From the NCBI RefSeq assembly GCF_905404315.1, contig NC_066283.1, positions 1,612,001 to 1,676,000 of the forward strand: DNA of 64,000 bases, written 5' to 3'. Positions within the stretch are counted from its first letter, which is position 1. Each line of letters opens with the position of its first letter. This DNA is from Leptidea sinapis (taxonomy: Eukaryota > Arthropoda > Insecta > Lepidoptera > Pieridae). A program made the position numbers and the translations under genes. Below the pieces are notes generated by a model. It saw nothing but the letters and a program-made list of their open reading frames with translations. It had not been told where the DNA came from and did not search any database. Shown here piece after piece: positions 13,287 through 25,157 of the stretch.

Positions 13287-13433
13287 TAAACTAAACTTCA
13301 ATTTTTACTTAAGCAGCCCCTCCTCTACGTCGTACTTACATCCTCTCTGTACGTATGGTTGATATATGACAACATCTTAGAATATTGACGCTATAATCTA
13401 TATTCTAAGGACCACATACACTGACCTCTACTA

Positions 13434-15641
13434 AAGTACCCGTCACGAGAAGCTATAAATTATGTAAACAAACATCTTTTACTAAGTAAACATTTTATAC
13501 TGCGAGATAATAATAAATTGACCATATTCAATCGACATGAAATATAGACGGGTTATATGAAAGTAACAACCTATTTAATTTAGTCGGATCACATTTTAAC
13601 GATGCAAAGCGCTATCGTTTGTGTTTCTTGGTACCGGAACGCGTCCGTCGCAGGGATTGTAAACTATCGGGACGCCATTTTGAAATAAACGCGTCATTCG
13701 AGTTTCGAATGCGTACGAGTTTATTTCATTGCTTTGCATATATCGCGGATCTGGTTGTTATTGTTAATTTTGTTATTGTTTCGTTATCACGTTTTTATTG
13801 TTGTTACTTTAATTGTTGCGTTAATTTTATTTGTTACTACGTATAATGGTGCATGTTAATTGGTATACCTGGAGATATAGCTTGAGCTTCGTGTGACAAG
13901 TGGCTACAGGTGATTTTTACAGGTGACGAGCTTTACGGCTAATGAGAAAAATATAGTGATCAACGTATATAAGTACGTGAAAGAAAATTGGCCATCGAAT
14001 GAATATCCCTACAAAACCGAAATAAATAAAAAAACAGCATCGATTTTGGGAATTGGCATAGCATCTGTGTATAATATATTAAAAGAATATAAATCAGAAG
14101 AGGGAATAAAATCACCTATCAAGTCTAAAGACAGGCCTAAATTTTATCAGAAAGTAGACGATTTTGATAAATCCGTAATTAGGAAAAAAATTCACAGTTT
14201 CTTTTTAAATGGCCAATTACCAACAATTCCCAAGATTCTTCAGGCAGTCAATGACGATGAAGATTTGCCAAATTTTAGAGAAACAACTCTCAGGCGGCTA
14301 ATAAAGCATTTAAACTTTAAATATATAAAACGACAGCGAAATAACGCACTTATTGATAGAGATGACATAACAATATGGCGGCGAAAATATTTGAAATCTA
14401 TTAAAGACTATAGACAACAAAATCGCCTGATATTTTACATGGGTGAATGCAGGTTAGTGTGTTTTTTTTTATTGCAGTGAAACGGCAGACTACCATACGG
14501 TTCGCCTGATTGTAAGCAAATACCGTCGCCTTTACCGTGAAGTGATGTGTATGATACTGCAAATCTATTTGCAAAATTTAACCCACGCGCCGCCGACCTT
14601 GAGACATTAGTTCTTAAGGGCTATCACAAGTGTGTATTAATAATAATATACTTCAACTCTTTTACTGCGCAAGACGCTAATTAACAAATGTTTAATTGTT
14701 TTTACAGGACATACCGTAAATAAAACTTGGGTAGACAAACAAGTTAAAAGTAAGAAGCAGGCTTTCCTAGAAGGACTTAGCATTGGTGCACGTAACCCAA
14801 CGTTAAAAGGTAAACGATTAATAATTACCCATATCGGCAATAAGAACGGTTTTGTAGAGGGCGGTGAAAATGTATTTGAATGCATGAAGACGGGAGATTA
14901 CCATGAATCAATGGATGCAACACATTTTGAACAATGGTTTGAAAACGTTCTCCCAAAACTTGGAGAAAATGCAGTAGTGGTAATGGACAATGCACCATAC
15001 CACTCAAGGCGTCTTGAAAGAATTCCTACTACTGCCAGGAAAAAAAATTATATACAAAATTGGCTTGTAAGTAAGAATATTTCTTACGACGACAATGAAA
15101 TAAAGACTGAATTACTGTTAAAAGTAAAAAATGTTAAAGACAATTTTAAAACATATGTAGTGGACGAGCTCGCAAAAAAATATAAGGTGGAAGTATTGAG
15201 ACTCCCGCCATATCATTGTGAGCTTAATCCAATTGAGCTAATTTGGGCCAACGTAAAAGGATATGTTGCTCGCAAAAATACAAATTTTAAATTTGACGAG
15301 GTAAAACAATTATTACAAGAGGGACTGCAGCAGATTACTTCGGAAAATTGGAAGCGTTGTGTGGAGCATGTTATCAAGGAAGAAGATAATTTTTATTCCA
15401 AAATCGATGAGATGATTGATAAAACTGTAGACAGCTTCGTGATACATGTCACTGATTCTGACACCGAAATGGAAACATCTGAATCTGAAGAATAATTATT
15501 CTTAAATAATATATGTTAATTAATATTTGTTACTTAATAATTTATTAAATCTTAAACAAATTCTTTTTTTTTGTTGCTCCAAATGTTGTGAACTCCTGAA
15601 CACTTGTTTACAAAATTTATAGCTTCTCATGACGGTTACTT
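13434..15641 (+). mobile_element. Tc1/mariner-superfamily transposon, Sailor-like (DD82E)
   Basis: Terminal inverted repeats of about 37 bp, with a few mismatches, start AAGTACCCGTCACGAGAAGC at the left end. The right end carries the mirror image, finishing near 15641. TA dinucleotides flank both ends, as expected for this superfamily. Inside is a spliced but damaged DDE transposase (13923-15495). The second Asp and the final Glu are separated by 82 residues, which fits the DD82E group described as Sailor. Confidence 0.75.
13923..15495 (+). pseudogene. DD82E transposase, inactivated
   Basis: Exon 1 (13923-14452) carries an N-terminal helix-turn-helix region followed by the approach to the catalytic core. 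An apparent intron of about 254 bp (14453-14706) begins GTTAGT, ends TTTTTACAG and contains a short lepidopteran repeat. Exon 2 (14707-15495) holds GHTVNKTWVDK, the second catalytic Asp in VVVMDNAPYHS, and the final Glu in NPIELIWANVKGY, with an acidic tail. Where the first catalytic motif should be (about 14440-14452), a small deletion of about 11 bases has removed the Asp-Glu-Thr-Trp motif. The exon therefore ends in a phase that runs into a stop in exon 2. The nominal start is GTG, with no clear ATG. Confidence 0.75.
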
Positions 15642-15718
15642 TATATACTTAGGCCGCGTTTCCACCTGCAAGCAAACTCGCAGAAGTCTTGCATGAGTTC
15701 CTTGCAATATTGTTAATA

Positions 15719-17286
15719 CACTGGCCTTCAAAAGTAAGTATCACACTTTTCAAATTGTGATAACGTTTTAAGTTCACAAGATATACTTTCGAAATAAAAA
15801 GGACTCCAAAGAGAATTTAATTTTGTACATAAAAACTTTATAATCGGTAACCTTCTTTTAAGAATTGGCTGAAAAAAAACTTCAAAAACAAAACCATTCC
15901 TTTTTTAAAGTGTACATTTCCGAATTACAATTTTACCATTCACATTTTTCTTTTTGTTTTAAATTTTTTTCAAGATCGATGGGTCTTGTTTTTTAAAAAT
16001 TTATGCTAAAAAGCACATAACATTTATTTATCATGCCTCTTTCAGTTGAAGAATGTGCTAGGATCATGGCTTTTCTGGAACTAGGCATCAGTATGCGTCG
16101 CACTGCAAGAATGGTGGGTGTGACGGTACGAACGGTCCAGAAGGTAAAGCGAAGGTACGAAGAGACTGGACACCATCTGAGGAGACCTTGTAATGGCAGA
16201 CCCAGGTGTACCAGTGCCCGAGAAGATCGTTATATTATTTCCACTGTGTTAAGAAATCGCCACCAAAATGTAGTTGAAGTCCAGCAAAAGCTACTTCAGA
16301 CCCGGAGGGACTACATTAGTGACAGTACAGTGAGAAGAAGACTTGCTGAAGCAAATTTGAAACCCCGAAGACCAGCGAGTGGCCCAAAACTCGAGAGACA
16401 GCATCGAGTAGCGAGACTGCGATACGCCCGTGAACACATGCAGTGGGATGAAGAAGAATGGTCAAGAATTTTGTTTGCAGATGATTCTCGATTCTCCCTT
16501 TACACTTCTGATGGAAGGCGAAGTGTTTACAGGCGACCTGGAGAGCGATACCTTCAAGCCTGCATCTCAGAAAGAGTCCAATACGGTGGAGGCATTGTAC
16601 ATGTATGGGCTAGCATATCTTCAGAAGGTCGCACAGAGCTAGTAGCCATAGAAAATGGCACCCTCACTGGGCAAAGATATGCTTAAGAGATTCTCAATGA
16701 GTATGCAGGGCCGTATTTAGCAAATATGGGTGATGGATCGATGCTGATGTATGATAATGCCCGGCCACACACGGCTCATATCGTACAAGAGTATATTCAG
16801 GAGGTCGGTATCAGCGTGATGGCTTGGCCATCAAGAAGTCCTGATCTCAACCCGATTAAACACGCCTGGGATGAGCTTGGGAGGCTAGTCAGAAATCGCA
16901 GACCACCACCTACTACCCTCAGGGCACTAAAGCAGGCCCTGGTAGAAGAATGGGAGAATATTCCCCAACATCGGCTCCGAAACCTAGTGTTCAGTATGCC
17001 AAACCAGCTCGAAGCTGTAATCAGAGCTCGAGGAGGCAATACCAGTTATTAAAAATTAAATAACATGTAATACATTTTTGTTGAATTTTTTTACACTAAA
17101 CTAAAAATGTCTGTTTTCATTGTTTTATCTTTTTTAAGTTAAAAATGTTACTAATGTATAATTTTAGTTTCTAAGAATTAAAGCCTATAAAATTTGCAAC
17201 AAAACGTTTTTAATCTTAAATCTCTACCTTCTATAGTTAAGAAAAAAAAAATTGAAAAGTGTGATACTTACTTTTTCAGGCCAGTG
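15719..17286 (+). mobile_element. Tc1 transposon (DD34E), full length but dead
   Basis: The terminal inverted repeats of about 35 bp (CACTGGCCTTCAAAAGTAAG at the left, mirrored at the right end) are flanked by TA at 15717-15718 and 17287-17288. The size of 1568 bp is typical for Tc1. The transposase inside carries two disabling changes. Confidence 0.9.
16033..17052 (+). pseudogene. Tc1 transposase with stop codon and lost catalytic Glu
   Basis: The frame starts at ATG 16033. Residues 1-60 form the paired helix-turn-helix DNA-binding region (MRRTARMVGVTVRTVQKVKR). The first catalytic Asp is in LFADDSRF (residue 150). TAA at 16684-16686 interrupts the frame after residue 217. The same frame then continues to 17052 with the second Asp in MYDNARPH and, 34 residues on, NPIKHAWDE. 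There Lys (codon 16858-16860) replaces the catalytic Glu of the DD34E triad. Length and order otherwise match an intact transposase of about 340 residues. Confidence 0.9.
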
Positions 17287-17859
17287 TATGTCGTACTAAT
17301 TCCTGCTATTTAGTTCTGCTATAAATGTCTTGGGATGCTCGCGGATCATACAATCGCAACTTATCGCGGAGGTGTTTACACACAAGAGCTTAGGAGTGTC
17401 ACGAGAGGAACTATCACTATTTATTCTATACTGTGAAATCATGTCGCCGAGACGTGTAGCAGCTGCATTAACAATTTTGTTGTTGGATCAGAAAAAAGAT
17501 CAATTTGGGTTCGAGAATGGATTTCTAGGAGACGTGAAGCTGATGCTTACCACAATTTATTACGTTAAATATAACTGTAAGATGGTCAAAAATATTTCAA
17601 TTTTATTCGTATGACCGTAGTTGATTTAGAAGTGTTATTAGTAAAACTTGGTGACGACTACTCGCAGGAAGAGCTTGACAAACTGTCCGGACAGAACTTG
17701 CAACGGGGTTGACACTTGCAAGCTGCTGTCAGACAGACTGTCGGACATTTCTCGCGGAAGTTGTCTTGCAGGTGGTCTTGCAGAAGCAGAAGTTTTTAGG
17801 GTAATATCTGCTGTCAAGTGATTTATATTTAATTTGGTTTCTCATTTCATCAAACGACT

Positions 17860-18716
17860 GACGCCTGAACAACGCTTTCAATTGTGCAATAATTTAAAAA
17901 TCATGGTGCAGTCCAAAATACGTATCGCGCACTACGTCCATTTTACGGTCAACATAATCGCCTATCAGAGCAATTAATTTGGTTAATTATGGAACGTTTT
18001 TCGCACCACATTAATTCTAAATGATAATACTAATCCATAGAGACGTCTTAAGGTGGGTACAGAAGAAGTCATTGCTGCTGTAGAGCGTAGGCTGGAGGAC
18101 GACTCGAATCAGTCTATCCGCCATTATGCACCGATTCTCATAAGTGAATATTATTTAGCGATAAATCTCACTTTTGTTTGAATCGTTACGTCAAAAAACA
18201 AAACTGCCGTATTTGGAGTAATGATAATTCTCTAGTGTATGTTGAGACACCTTTCATCCAGTAAAGCGGACTGTTTGGTGTTACATATGGGTTGGTGAAA
18301 TTGTTGGTCCGTACTGAAATTGCTGGTCAAAACGTTGTACAGGCAATGGTGACCGCTATAGAAGCAAAATTACTGACTTTTTCGTTCATCAATTGAAACA
18401 CCATGATGTGCAGGAGCTGTGGTTTCAACATGTCACACAGCTCGTGCCATTATTGATTTATCGAAAGAAACGTTTGGTATCCGCATAGTTTCACATTTCG
18501 GATCCGTGAATCAGCCTGCAAGATTTTCTGTGGGAATATGTGAAGTCGCTAGTCTACGCCGATAAGCCCGGAACGTTTAGCCACTTGGAGAAAAACATTC
18601 ACCGCGTTCTTGCCGATATGCGGCCACAAATGTTGGAAAATGTAATCGAAAATTGTACCTCCAGATTGGACCAGCCGTGGCGGTCATATGCCAGAAGTCA
18701 TATTTAAATTGTGTTG
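17860..18716 (+). pseudogene. Mariner-type transposase relic
   Basis: In shifting plus-strand frames the segment reads LTPEQRFQL near 17862, then RLEDDSNQSIR near 18095, ITDFFVHQLKHHDVQELWFQ near 18375, and FLWEYVKSLVYADKPGTFSH near 18525-18590. It ends with ENVIENCTSRLDQPWR. This follows the order of the DDE_3-type transposases common in insects. Stops and frameshifts are frequent, so it is long dead. Confidence 0.65.
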
Positions 18717-19807
18717 CCAAAAGAATATGTTTTGAATAAAGAAAATTTCATGTCAAATTCAAAAATCATCTTTATTTTATTCCATATGAAAGTTCAATAC
18801 TTATATACAATCTATCATCATTTTTAGTTGACATTAAGAGGGTAGTTTTCCGATTACAGAGCATAATTCGACTCAGTGCCGCACAATGCCGAATTGTGCT
18901 GATGCTTAATTGGAACATGAATTAGTTTTAAAATTCATCAGCAGAGTGTGTATGTACTAAGTTCAGTGTTGAAGAAAAATATTCATAGAGTTAGCAATCT
19001 AATAAGAAAATAAGATGTTGTCTTCTTCATTTTGATAAATATGTTCATTGCCACGAAAACATTTATGATGTCTGCTTCATTAAATGATTCGATCAAGCCA
19101 TTGCAATGTTGACAAAAATATATTTCTATTCAATAAATTTGTGTATACTGATGAATTCTAAAATGAAATTGTATTCACATTATAAATGTGGTACATAAAA
19201 TTAAAAAGTCAATGTTTATGCCTTCATTAGTTTTTGTTCTATTTATTTAGAGCATTGGTAACAAGACCATCAGCTCAAACCAAAATACAATAAACGAATA
19301 ATGTTTAAATAATTTTTCGGTAAATTTGTATCTTTATCCATACTTAGATTTTTTTAACACAGTTGGAATTAAGTTTTAATATTTCTAAAAAACTACGACG
19401 AAATGTATCCAAAATTTTTTCAACAATAAACAATATTACTACCGATTGTAAATAAAATATGGATCAATGCCAACATATTATAGAAAAAACACACGTTAAT
19501 TTTCTACCATTGAGTTGGTATATAATTATTATTATCTAAGCATCACGTGATGGTGCGAAGCGTTGCTGTAGTTGGAAAAATTAACGTTGAGCATTATGCC
19601 GCATAATGCGATCGCTGCAATTGGGAAACAGTCTTTAACACTTGCAGCCCGTGCCATTCAATTGAATATAGTGGTGTCTTACTCTTTGGTGTAAATTAAA
19701 AAAAAAAACATTTGACAATTGCCAATGCCATTGTGATCGAAATCTGATTTCTGGATTGTGGTATACTGATTACGGTGGTGGTATTAATTATTTCGAAACA
19801 AACGAAA
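18717..19807. other. Upstream region of COX5B with possible MITE remains
   Basis: Inverted fragments near 18836-18905 and 19595-19630 (GCCGCACAATGC and GCCGCATAATGC types) look like ends of an old non-autonomous element. A CACGTG E-box inside the 10-bp palindrome ATCACGTGAT sits at about 19544-19553, roughly 260 bp before the COX5B start codon. No gene is seen. Confidence 0.35.
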
Positions 19808-22800
19808 ATGGCTTCGTTGTGCAGGCAAATTATTCGAGGAAATGCCCTCAAAAGTGTTCTTCTTTCTTCAGCCCGACGGGGATTCGCTGATAAAAGTAAG
19901 AAACGTAATATATTGTTAGGCTAAAACACATTTTCATCCGACGTACCTGTCAAAACTCAAAATTTTAGTTACGTAATGTCAAAAAGCCTCAAACTCCATA
20001 ATCCATTTAGAAATTATTGTACTTCATGTTTAATTACTAGGTTTTATTTGTGTTAGGAATTACTTTTAATTTGAATATTAAATTGGTTTCGTCTCATGTC
20101 ATAATTCACCGCAGAAAACTTCCTCTACATTACAATTATTTTACTTTTATCAAGAAAAAAAGTACTTTATATATTTTGATCTGTAAAATCTACACTGGCT
20201 ATAAGCCAGTTAAAATACGATTTAACGTTTTGAGGTTAGATCTTATCAATCTTTATCAAACATAATGTGATAAAATTAGTGTAGATAAATATGTATATTA
20301 CCTATTTGTATTATGAGAAATAAACTACACTAAAATTATTTTATATATAATTTCTAAAATAATTAGGATGTCTTTTTTATTAAATTAAATTATCAAGTGT
20401 AAGAACGGATTCTTTAATAAAAATCTTTGCTGTTTTCGAGCCTATAATAAGTTTTAAAATAAAGAAAAGATATGCATGATAGATCTTTAAATATTGTCTT
20501 AAGAAAATGTTGAATTTTATCATCCAAGTTGACATTATTAAAATATTATTCCTATATTAATATAATATGTGATAATCTGACGGATAATCTATGTGAGTTT
20601 CAAATTATCCATACCAAAAATTAAAACATACTTTCTCACTTGTAATAATATAGTTTAGATAAAGGTGTCTTACAATGTAACAGATACATATTAAGTATTA
20701 AAATTTTATGTGACCTAATATAAATCTTTTGTTTATCTATTTTTTATTTTTTTTTGTATTGTAAGGAAGAAAGCGAGTCTTTTCTGGTTATTTTACATAG
20801 AAATTTTTAGAGCTCACTTCTGATAAAGATTGCAGCATTTATCCGATTTTTCCTCAACAGTATTTGCCAAAATGAAGGTTCTCTGCATAGGCCAATAATT
20901 ATAACTAGTTATAATTTTTTCTTAGTTTTGTGTTCACAATGTACAAGGTATAAATTGGTGATGATCATCTGGCAGACTCCCCAAATGCTAAAAGCCTAAG
21001 ACAGAAGTATAATTTGAGTTGGAACCCATCACAAAATATTCCTTAGCACATTACTATGACCATGAGACCTCAATTATTTTCCACCTGAGATGTTAAGATA
21101 AGAAGTCTCATGTAGATTTAACAACAAGTTAAATCTACATACATTGTGTGTGGATGATGCGGCTACTGTACTCTATAACTTTTGTATTAATTTACATTTA
21201 CTTTTTTGGCTTACTCTTGTAAGGCATTGACTATTTGACATTTGAGTATGTTTGTTGCATCACTTTACATATTATATTGTAATTGAAATGATTTGTAAAT
21301 CGAAGAAAATGACAATCATGATATAAAGAGTGGCAATGAGTTTCTTGCTACTTCTTCTCATTAGCTCAACCCTTTACGAAGAGATTTTGATTTGAATACA
21401 CCATCGAATAGAATAGTACAAGTATAGCTCAGTTGTATGGCCATTATAAATATAGAGCAGTACTGCCCCAAATGAACTTGTCACATACAGCTACAGTGCT
21501 ACTGCTGCCTTAAATTTAATTTACATTAATGATTCTATTATAGTGATGGTGGATCCAATGGAACATGCCACTGGTTTGGAGAAGAAGGAATTGCTAGCGT
21601 TACAATCAGGAAATGATGACCCTTTCAACATGAAAGTGTTGAAGAAAGCTGCTGGCACTCGTGATAACCCTACATTAGTACCCTCATGCTTTGATGCCCG
21701 TATTGTTGGTTGTATATGTAAGTTTTTTTTTTATGAAAGTAAGGGACAAGACGAGCAGGATGTTCAGCTCAGATGGTAATTGATACACACTGCTCATTAC
21801 AATGCAGTGCCGCTCAGGATTCTTGAAAACCCCAAAAATTCTTAGCAGCACTACAACTGTGCTCATCACCTTGAGACATAAGTTGTTAAGTCTCATTTTC
21901 CCAGTAATTTCACAAGCTACAGCACCCTTCAAACCGAAACACAGTAATGCTTACACATTACTGCTTCACGGCAGAAATAGGTGCCGTTGTGGTACCCATA
22001 ATCTAGCCGGCATCCTGTGCAAAGGAGCCTCCTACTGGTAAAAAAAGTTTCATATTTATGTTTTAGTTACCATAATGATAATTTTAAATTGATGTGTATT
22101 CATGCTACTATGGCTCTCAACAATCTATTTCTGTTCAGAATATATTTCATGGTGGTTGATATGACCTTTAAAAGTTTTGTACCAGCTTGCTATACATACA
22201 AACTTGCTGTGGGTAATTTCTGCTGTATTAGGTAGCATCTGTGGAAGAGATCACAAATCAGAAGATTTGAAAGCCCAATAAACAGCAAAATTTATGCATG
22301 ATGTGTCATGTTAGGGCACTGGAGGTGTAATCTATGGTGGTACTTATTCAAACTGTGTATCATCCATACATTTTGATACTGATATTGAAAAAGTATTTTA
22401 GTTTGTTTGTCAAGAAGTCTCACCTAATCTTTATGACAGTTCATAATCATTAAAATGTGTTTCGGATGTTGTGTCAATGAGTAGATGAACTCGAAGAGTT
22501 CAATATTATTGAATCATGCCTATTGCCTAAGTAGTAAGAATACTATGCATGATGCTTAGACCAAATATAATATATAAAATCAACACATAGTTGTTAGTAT
22601 TGTTAAATGTAGGTGTAATGTAGGAAAAAGCAATAATTGCTCCAATTGCAATAATCCAATTGGGTTAAATCTTCTGTGTTGCGTAGATATGGGGGTTCTC
22701 TCTGCATCTTCTACCAGGAGTGCTAGGAGGAGTTGTCTAGGTTGATACCAGCAGCCGGATCTACGACCAGACATTACATCAAAATATCAAATTCCAACGG

Positions 22801-25157
22801 CATCGTGTTGTCATCTGGCATTCCACAACATATTTTGCCTCAACACAATTACTGGCTGAAGATTTTCCTAACCAAATCAGCGATCTTCAAGCACAGAGCA
22901 TACTCCTACCTTAAAGGCCCTAGCATTTCTTGACCCCTGGATTTTCGAATGTCCATGTGCGGTTGCCTAACCACTTCCTATCATATGAGTCTCTTAGCCG
23001 TTGGCCCCCTCTTATATAAAAAAATATTTAATTTCAAAAGTCAGTTGTATTAATGATGCATGGATTGTGTATGGTTGCACTAACTTCCACAATTTCTTTC
23101 AGGTGAGGAGCATTCCACAAGCATCAATTGGCTCTGGGTACATAAGGTGAGATCATTATTATTTAAAAATAAATCTCCTTACTTTTATATGTCTATGACT
23201 CAACCAACCCTGTCGGACTGCAAGAGCCAGATTCATCTCAATTTTTGATACATTAAAATAGGTCTACTTAACATCTAAAATGACACCAGTGAGAATCAAT
23301 TAGAATACTTCAAAACTTAACCTATTAAATGACTGCACTATAGTTAAATATCATAGTCTTAACTCATTTGTATAGTATTTAACAGGAAATTCTTCTTTAA
23401 TTCGTTTAATAGAGTAGTTTGATTTTGGCCCTTTAACAGATGGCAGCAATTTTAAAAAGCTTATTTCAAGGTTGTATATCTGCTTCAGATGAGAGGAACA
23501 CATTTGACAATAACCTTTTAAGTCATATTAAAAATGCTTTACCTCAACATTACAGTAAATACCAAAGAAAAACAACAATTTATGTGATATTAAATCACTT
23601 TTTTCAACCCAAATTAATGAAAAAAAGTTATTAAAGCTCAAGAAAATATGTTATACAACGTGTTACAAAATACCCTGTAAAAAATATCAAAGCCAAAAAT
23701 TTGGCAATCCTAGTTAGCTATCATATCAGAGAACCAGATTATTTAACAGAAAGGCCTATGTACTACTGTACCTATAATACCTAATAATTGTCTACTTTAA
23801 TAGTTTTTCTATTCATTCATAAATGTTTGGTACCTCAATATAAGGATGTTATCATATCAAGTACTGGCTTCAAAAAATGTTGTCAAAGTTGCAAATAGAG
23901 TTATGTGAAGGACAGAGTGTATTTCTCCGATTGCCCAACGGTTGCCGAGATGGGAAGCGTGTTGCGTGAGTGGTTCGGTTCAATAGCACCGACGATGAAA
24001 AAAACCCGCAGAGTTTGTTGCGCCGTTTTGGAATGGGTGGCAGTTTTTGACTTTGAATAAGTGATGTCACATCCTATTTTGAATAATAATATTTGATGGT
24101 GCGAAATGCCATATAAGTCATATCGTGACGAGCGTGGTTGTCTATTGAGCAAGGCGGAGTACACTTTGAACCGTTTCTGTAAATTTAACGTTTATTATGA
24201 AAAAGTAAGTGTTCGTTTAGTTTGTTTCGTTAGGTTAGGTCTTTTAAAATTTTTGTCGTTTCGCGAATTGGGTATAAACGTAGGTGCATCCTGCGTAGTT
24301 TACTCTAATTTTACTGAAATAGGGTTTGCACATCAGCGAAAATAATATTTTTTTTATTTTTAAGATTTATACAGCGTTACTAAGATTCTTAAATATTGTG
24401 AATGGACTCGTTATAAGGCCCCATTAAACCTCCTTTCGGCTCTAGTGGTAGTTTTGTAACATCCTGTATATCTAGATAAATATTGTTTAATTATAATACA
24501 TTTTTGTGTTCGCACAATTTAACATATCTATGTATAAGATAAGATATAGACCTTATAACCGATTTTGATACCAATATATTCTTACGTACCATTAAAATCA
24601 AATGCCCAGACCAATGGGAATGCAAATTATAATTAAATAAATAATTTAACTGTATATGATTATTTTACAGTTAACGTGCATTTGCAGTGCAGTTTTATTC
24701 GTGGAATTCATTCAACACAGCGATACTGCAAAATAACTTTTTTTTTATGGAATAGGAGGACAAACGAGCGTACGGGTCACCTGTTGTTAAGTGATCACCG
24801 CCGCCCACACTCTCTTGCAACACCAGAGGAATCACAGGAGCGTTGCCGGCCTTTAAGGAAGGTGTACGCGCTTTTTTTGAAGGTACCCATGTCGTATCGT
24901 CCCGGAAACACCGCACAAGGAAGTTCATTCCACAGCTTTGTAGTACGTGGAAGAAAGCTCCTTGTAAACCGCACTGTGGAGGACCGCCACACATCCAGAT
25001 GGTGAGGATGATATCCTAACTTGTGGCGTGTCGTGCGAAGGTGGAATAATAACTATCATGCTTAGTGGACATAATATAAAAAAAAATTTTTCAGGATCAT
25101 CCTCGTCGGTGTGAATGTGGGCACTGGTACAAACTTATCGAGAAGACGCCGCTTTAA
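19808..25157 (+). CDS. COX5B: Cytochrome c oxidase subunit 5B (four exons)
   Basis: The exons are 19808-19895, 21544-21717, 23103-23146 and 25095-25157. All join in frame at GT/AG sites to give 122 residues. Residues 1-30 are an arginine-rich mitochondrial presequence (ends near RRGFADK). The mature part has the family pattern DPMEHATGLEKKELLA, then NDDPFNMKVLKKAAGTRDNP. The zinc site is formed by the GCIC pair and the CECG pair near the end. The protein sits on the matrix side of complex IV and binds one zinc. Start choice rests on the ATG that opens the presequence. Introns 2 and 3 have repeats next to the splice sites (21723 onward; 24735-25060), yet the sites remain consensus. High confidence. 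Confidence 0.95.
19896..21543. other. COX5B intron 1
   Basis: The intron is AT-rich. It contains a 13-bp perfect hairpin (21110-21122 with 21128-21140) and, at about 21330-21420, a LINE 3'-tail fragment (GAGTTTCTTGCTACTTCTTC type). No gene is seen. Confidence 0.5.
21723..22040 (+). repeat. Lepidopteran interspersed repeat, copy 1 (family A)
   Basis: The repeat begins with a T-run only about five bases past the COX5B exon-2 donor and ends at GCAAAGGAGCCTCC. A full copy in the opposite orientation lies at 32668-32985, and a 75-bp end fragment at 52096-52172. It has no coding capacity and is a non-autonomous element of uncertain class. Confidence 0.75.
22610..23036 (+). repeat. Interspersed repeat with LINE-like 3' end
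   Basis: This block is GC-richer than the surrounding intron and ends CATATGAGTCTCTTAGCCGT...CCCCCTCTTATATAAAA. That is a 3' end I recognise from lepidopteran LINE or non-autonomous copies. It sits in COX5B intron 2, just before exon 3, and has no intact frame. Confidence 0.5.
23990..24105 (+). repeat. LINE 3'-UTR fragment (family B)
   Basis: The fragment contains GAGTTTGTTGCGCC, then TGACTTTGAATAAGTGATGT and CACATCCTATTTTGAATAA. A near copy in the same orientation lies at 47515-47640. It lies in COX5B intron 3. Confidence 0.6.
24735..25060 (-). mobile_element. LINE 3' end (family C), copy 2
   Basis: On the minus strand it encodes the RT tail LPRTTKLWNELPCAVFPGRY. It ends about 35 bp before the acceptor of the last COX5B exon. 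Copies lie at 1054-1350, 27749-28080 and, inverted, about 47700-47870. Confidence 0.75.

Larger units (their letters stand above)
15650..17800 (+). mobile_element. PIF/Harbinger relic, split by a Tc1 insertion
   Basis: Short plus-strand segments at about 17480-17650 resemble the Harbinger transposase N-terminus (WVREWISRRREADAYHNLLR, then a damaged VVDLEVLLVKLGDDY stretch), in shifting frames. Sequences around 15652-15716 and 17700-17790 share complementary ACCTGCAAG/CTTGCAGGT-type motifs that may be remains of the ends. The Tc1 element 15719-17286 sits within it at a TA. Confidence 0.45.
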
